DNA from: Polaribacter dokdonensis
Lineage (GTDB): Bacteria; Bacteroidota; Bacteroidia; Flavobacteriales; Flavobacteriaceae
DNA: 64,000 bases
Assembly (NCBI RefSeq): GCF_024362345.1
Contig: NZ_CP101505.1
Location: 1,571,501-1,635,500, forward strand
Reading direction: 5' to 3'
A program made the translations under genes and the position numbers. The notes under the pieces are model-generated. The model was not told where the DNA came from and did no database searches. It saw only the letters and a list, made by a program, of their open reading frames with translations. Below, piece after piece: positions 63,000 to 64,000 of the stretch (positions within the stretch are counted from its first letter, which is position 1; the number at the start of each line of letters is the position of its first letter).

Positions 63000-64000
63000 T
63001 TAAAATATATTTCCAAAAATTTTTCTTCGAAGTCTTATTGCATAACTATCAGACATCCTAGAAACGTATGTACAAACTGCCATTATTCTATCATATTGAC
63101 TATCAGATTGACTAACGTATTCTTGAGGCATTAAATTTACTAATAAGTTATCATAATTACTATTATTGTTATTATAATTATTATTAATGGCAGTTATAAA
63201 AACATCTAATAAATCGCCTATAATTCTATAACCTGCAACTTCCTTTTCTAAAACCTCTTTACTTTTATAGATCTTATCGATACTTATTTTAATTATGTCG
63301 TTAATTTGAGCCTCATACTTACACTTGTCTAATAAAGAATTTTTAAAATCACCATTTAAAATTGCCTCTTCATTCTTTAAAAAGATAGTTACAGCTTCAT
63401 CAATTAAGGCATTAATTGCAATTGCTCTTAAATAGGCTGTTCTGTCTTTGGTATGTTGCAAGGCATAATATTTATCTCTGTTGATGCCATGAATTAATTT
63501 AGACATGTATTCTAAAGCATAATCTTCATCAATTAAACCTAGGTTGATACCATCTTCAAAATCGATAATCGTATAGCAAATATCATCTGCAGCTTCTACC
63601 AAATAAGCTAATGGATGCCTGTAAAAAGAATTGGCCTCTGTATTTTTAGGTTTCATACCTAATTCTGAAACAACATCTAAAAAGGCTTCTTTATCAGATT
63701 GAAAGAATCCGTATTTTTTATCTACAATATGATTTGTTGGTTTTTTAGGTAAGCTCTCTTTTGGATATTTTAAGAATGCTCCTAAAGTTGCATAACACAA
63801 GCGTAAACCTCCAGAAATACCTTCTCTAGATTCTGTTAGAATTTTAAATCCGTTTGCATTGCCTTCAAAATCTACTAAATCTTGATATTCTTTATCTGAA
63901 AGTTTTGTTTTATAGGTTAATCCTTTACCAGTTTTAAAATATTCTCCAATGGCTTTTTCACCTGAATGCCCAAAAGGAGGATTTCCAATATCGTGTGTAA
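63000..64000 (-). CDS. dgt: Deoxyguanosinetriphosphate triphosphohydrolase, 5' end outside window
   Basis: Hydrolyses dGTP to deoxyguanosine and triphosphate. About 333 C-terminal codons are visible; the frame runs into the window edge, and the Met at 63800 is internal. The HD-domain motif THDIGNPPFGHSGE is visible near the edge, with further metal/nucleotide-site residues in EAADDICYTIIDFEDG. Usual full length is about 440-500, so roughly a quarter is missing. It is followed by the T9SS gene after 9 bases. Confidence 0.92.
   Translation of the reverse strand, partial: THDIGNPPFGHSGEKAIGEYFKTGKGLTYKTKLSDKEYQDLVDFEGNANGFKILTESREGISGGLRLCYATLGAFLKYPKESLPKKPTNHIVDKKYGFFQSDKEAFLDVVSELGMKPKNTEANSFYRHPLAYLVEAADDICYTIIDFEDGINLGLIDEDYALEYMSKLIHGINRDKYYALQHTKDRTAYLRAIAINALIDEAVTIFLKNEEAILNGDFKNSLLDKCKYEAQINDIIKISIDKIYKSKEVLEKEVAGYRIIGDLLDVFITAINNNYNNNNSNYDNLLVNLMPQEYVSQSDSQYDRIMAVCTYVSRMSDSYAIRLRRKIFGNIF

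Noticed and set aside
1..64000. tRNA, rRNA, transposase or prophage genes
   Set aside because: No cloverleaf, T-loop sequence, rRNA segment, transposase or integrase-like frame was recognised by eye; a tool such as tRNAscan-SE or Infernal would be needed to exclude them fully.

Overview
The window is a contiguous stretch of chromosome from a marine-type member of the Flavobacteriaceae, most likely Polaribacter or a close relative. The support is AT-rich DNA, several promoters with the Bacteroidota -7 box TAnnTTTG, four secreted proteins ending in type IX secretion (T9SS) sorting domains, a Bacteroidota-type division and cell-wall (dcw) cluster, and a DNPR-type MurE implying meso-diaminopimelate peptidoglycan. 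Genus assignment is inference. No rRNA, tRNA, CRISPR array, phage or insertion sequence was seen.

Layout. 1-9454: the 3' part of a BlaR1-like M56 metallopeptidase, a DUF4407 membrane protein, a candidate small RNA on the minus strand (about 3565-3677), lysS, glutaminase with a T9SS protein, a zinc-ribbon DUF3667 membrane protein, and rsmG. 9571-14964: fatty acid desaturase, class I aminotransferase, a small membrane protein and a large T9SS protein. 15151-30623 (minus strand): an almost uninterrupted dcw cluster in the order mraZ-rsmH-ftsL-ftsI-murE-mraY-murD-ftsW-murG-murC-ftsQ-ftsA-ftsZ, with three 10-bp MraZ-type operator repeats at its promoter, an RNA hairpin between mraY and murD, and a terminator after ftsZ. 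30826-34727 (plus): alpha/beta hydrolase, engB, an RluA-type pseudouridine synthase, an AlkB-type monooxygenase and a nitroreductase. 34734-39406: penicillin-acylase-family enzyme, then a DegT-type aminotransferase and galE. 39469-44794: DUF2911 protein, an iron/copper operon (SCO, feoA, feoB and a 38-codon Cys-rich partner gene), and rseP.

44846-53378: a 51-residue zinc-ribbon gene, a JmjC/cupin-like protein, a TonB-dependent receptor divergent from a MocR-type regulator whose aminotransferase domain has lost its PLP lysine, an orphan UmuD, a DUF2975/HTH pair and an S9 peptidase. 53481-64000: tadA, dxs, two large surface proteins that combine a lipobox with a T9SS C-terminus, each paired with a small lipoprotein, and a truncated dGTPase gene at the edge.

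The dcw products build lipid II (MurC/D/E, MraY, MurG) and drive septation (FtsZ/A/Q/L/W/I). RseP, the M56 protein, Feo/SCO, the TonB receptor and the T9SS proteins are envelope and nutrient-uptake functions. The observations most worth following up are the minus-strand RNA, the MocR regulator with a degenerate active site, the paired lipobox/T9SS proteins, and the unusual murE start.
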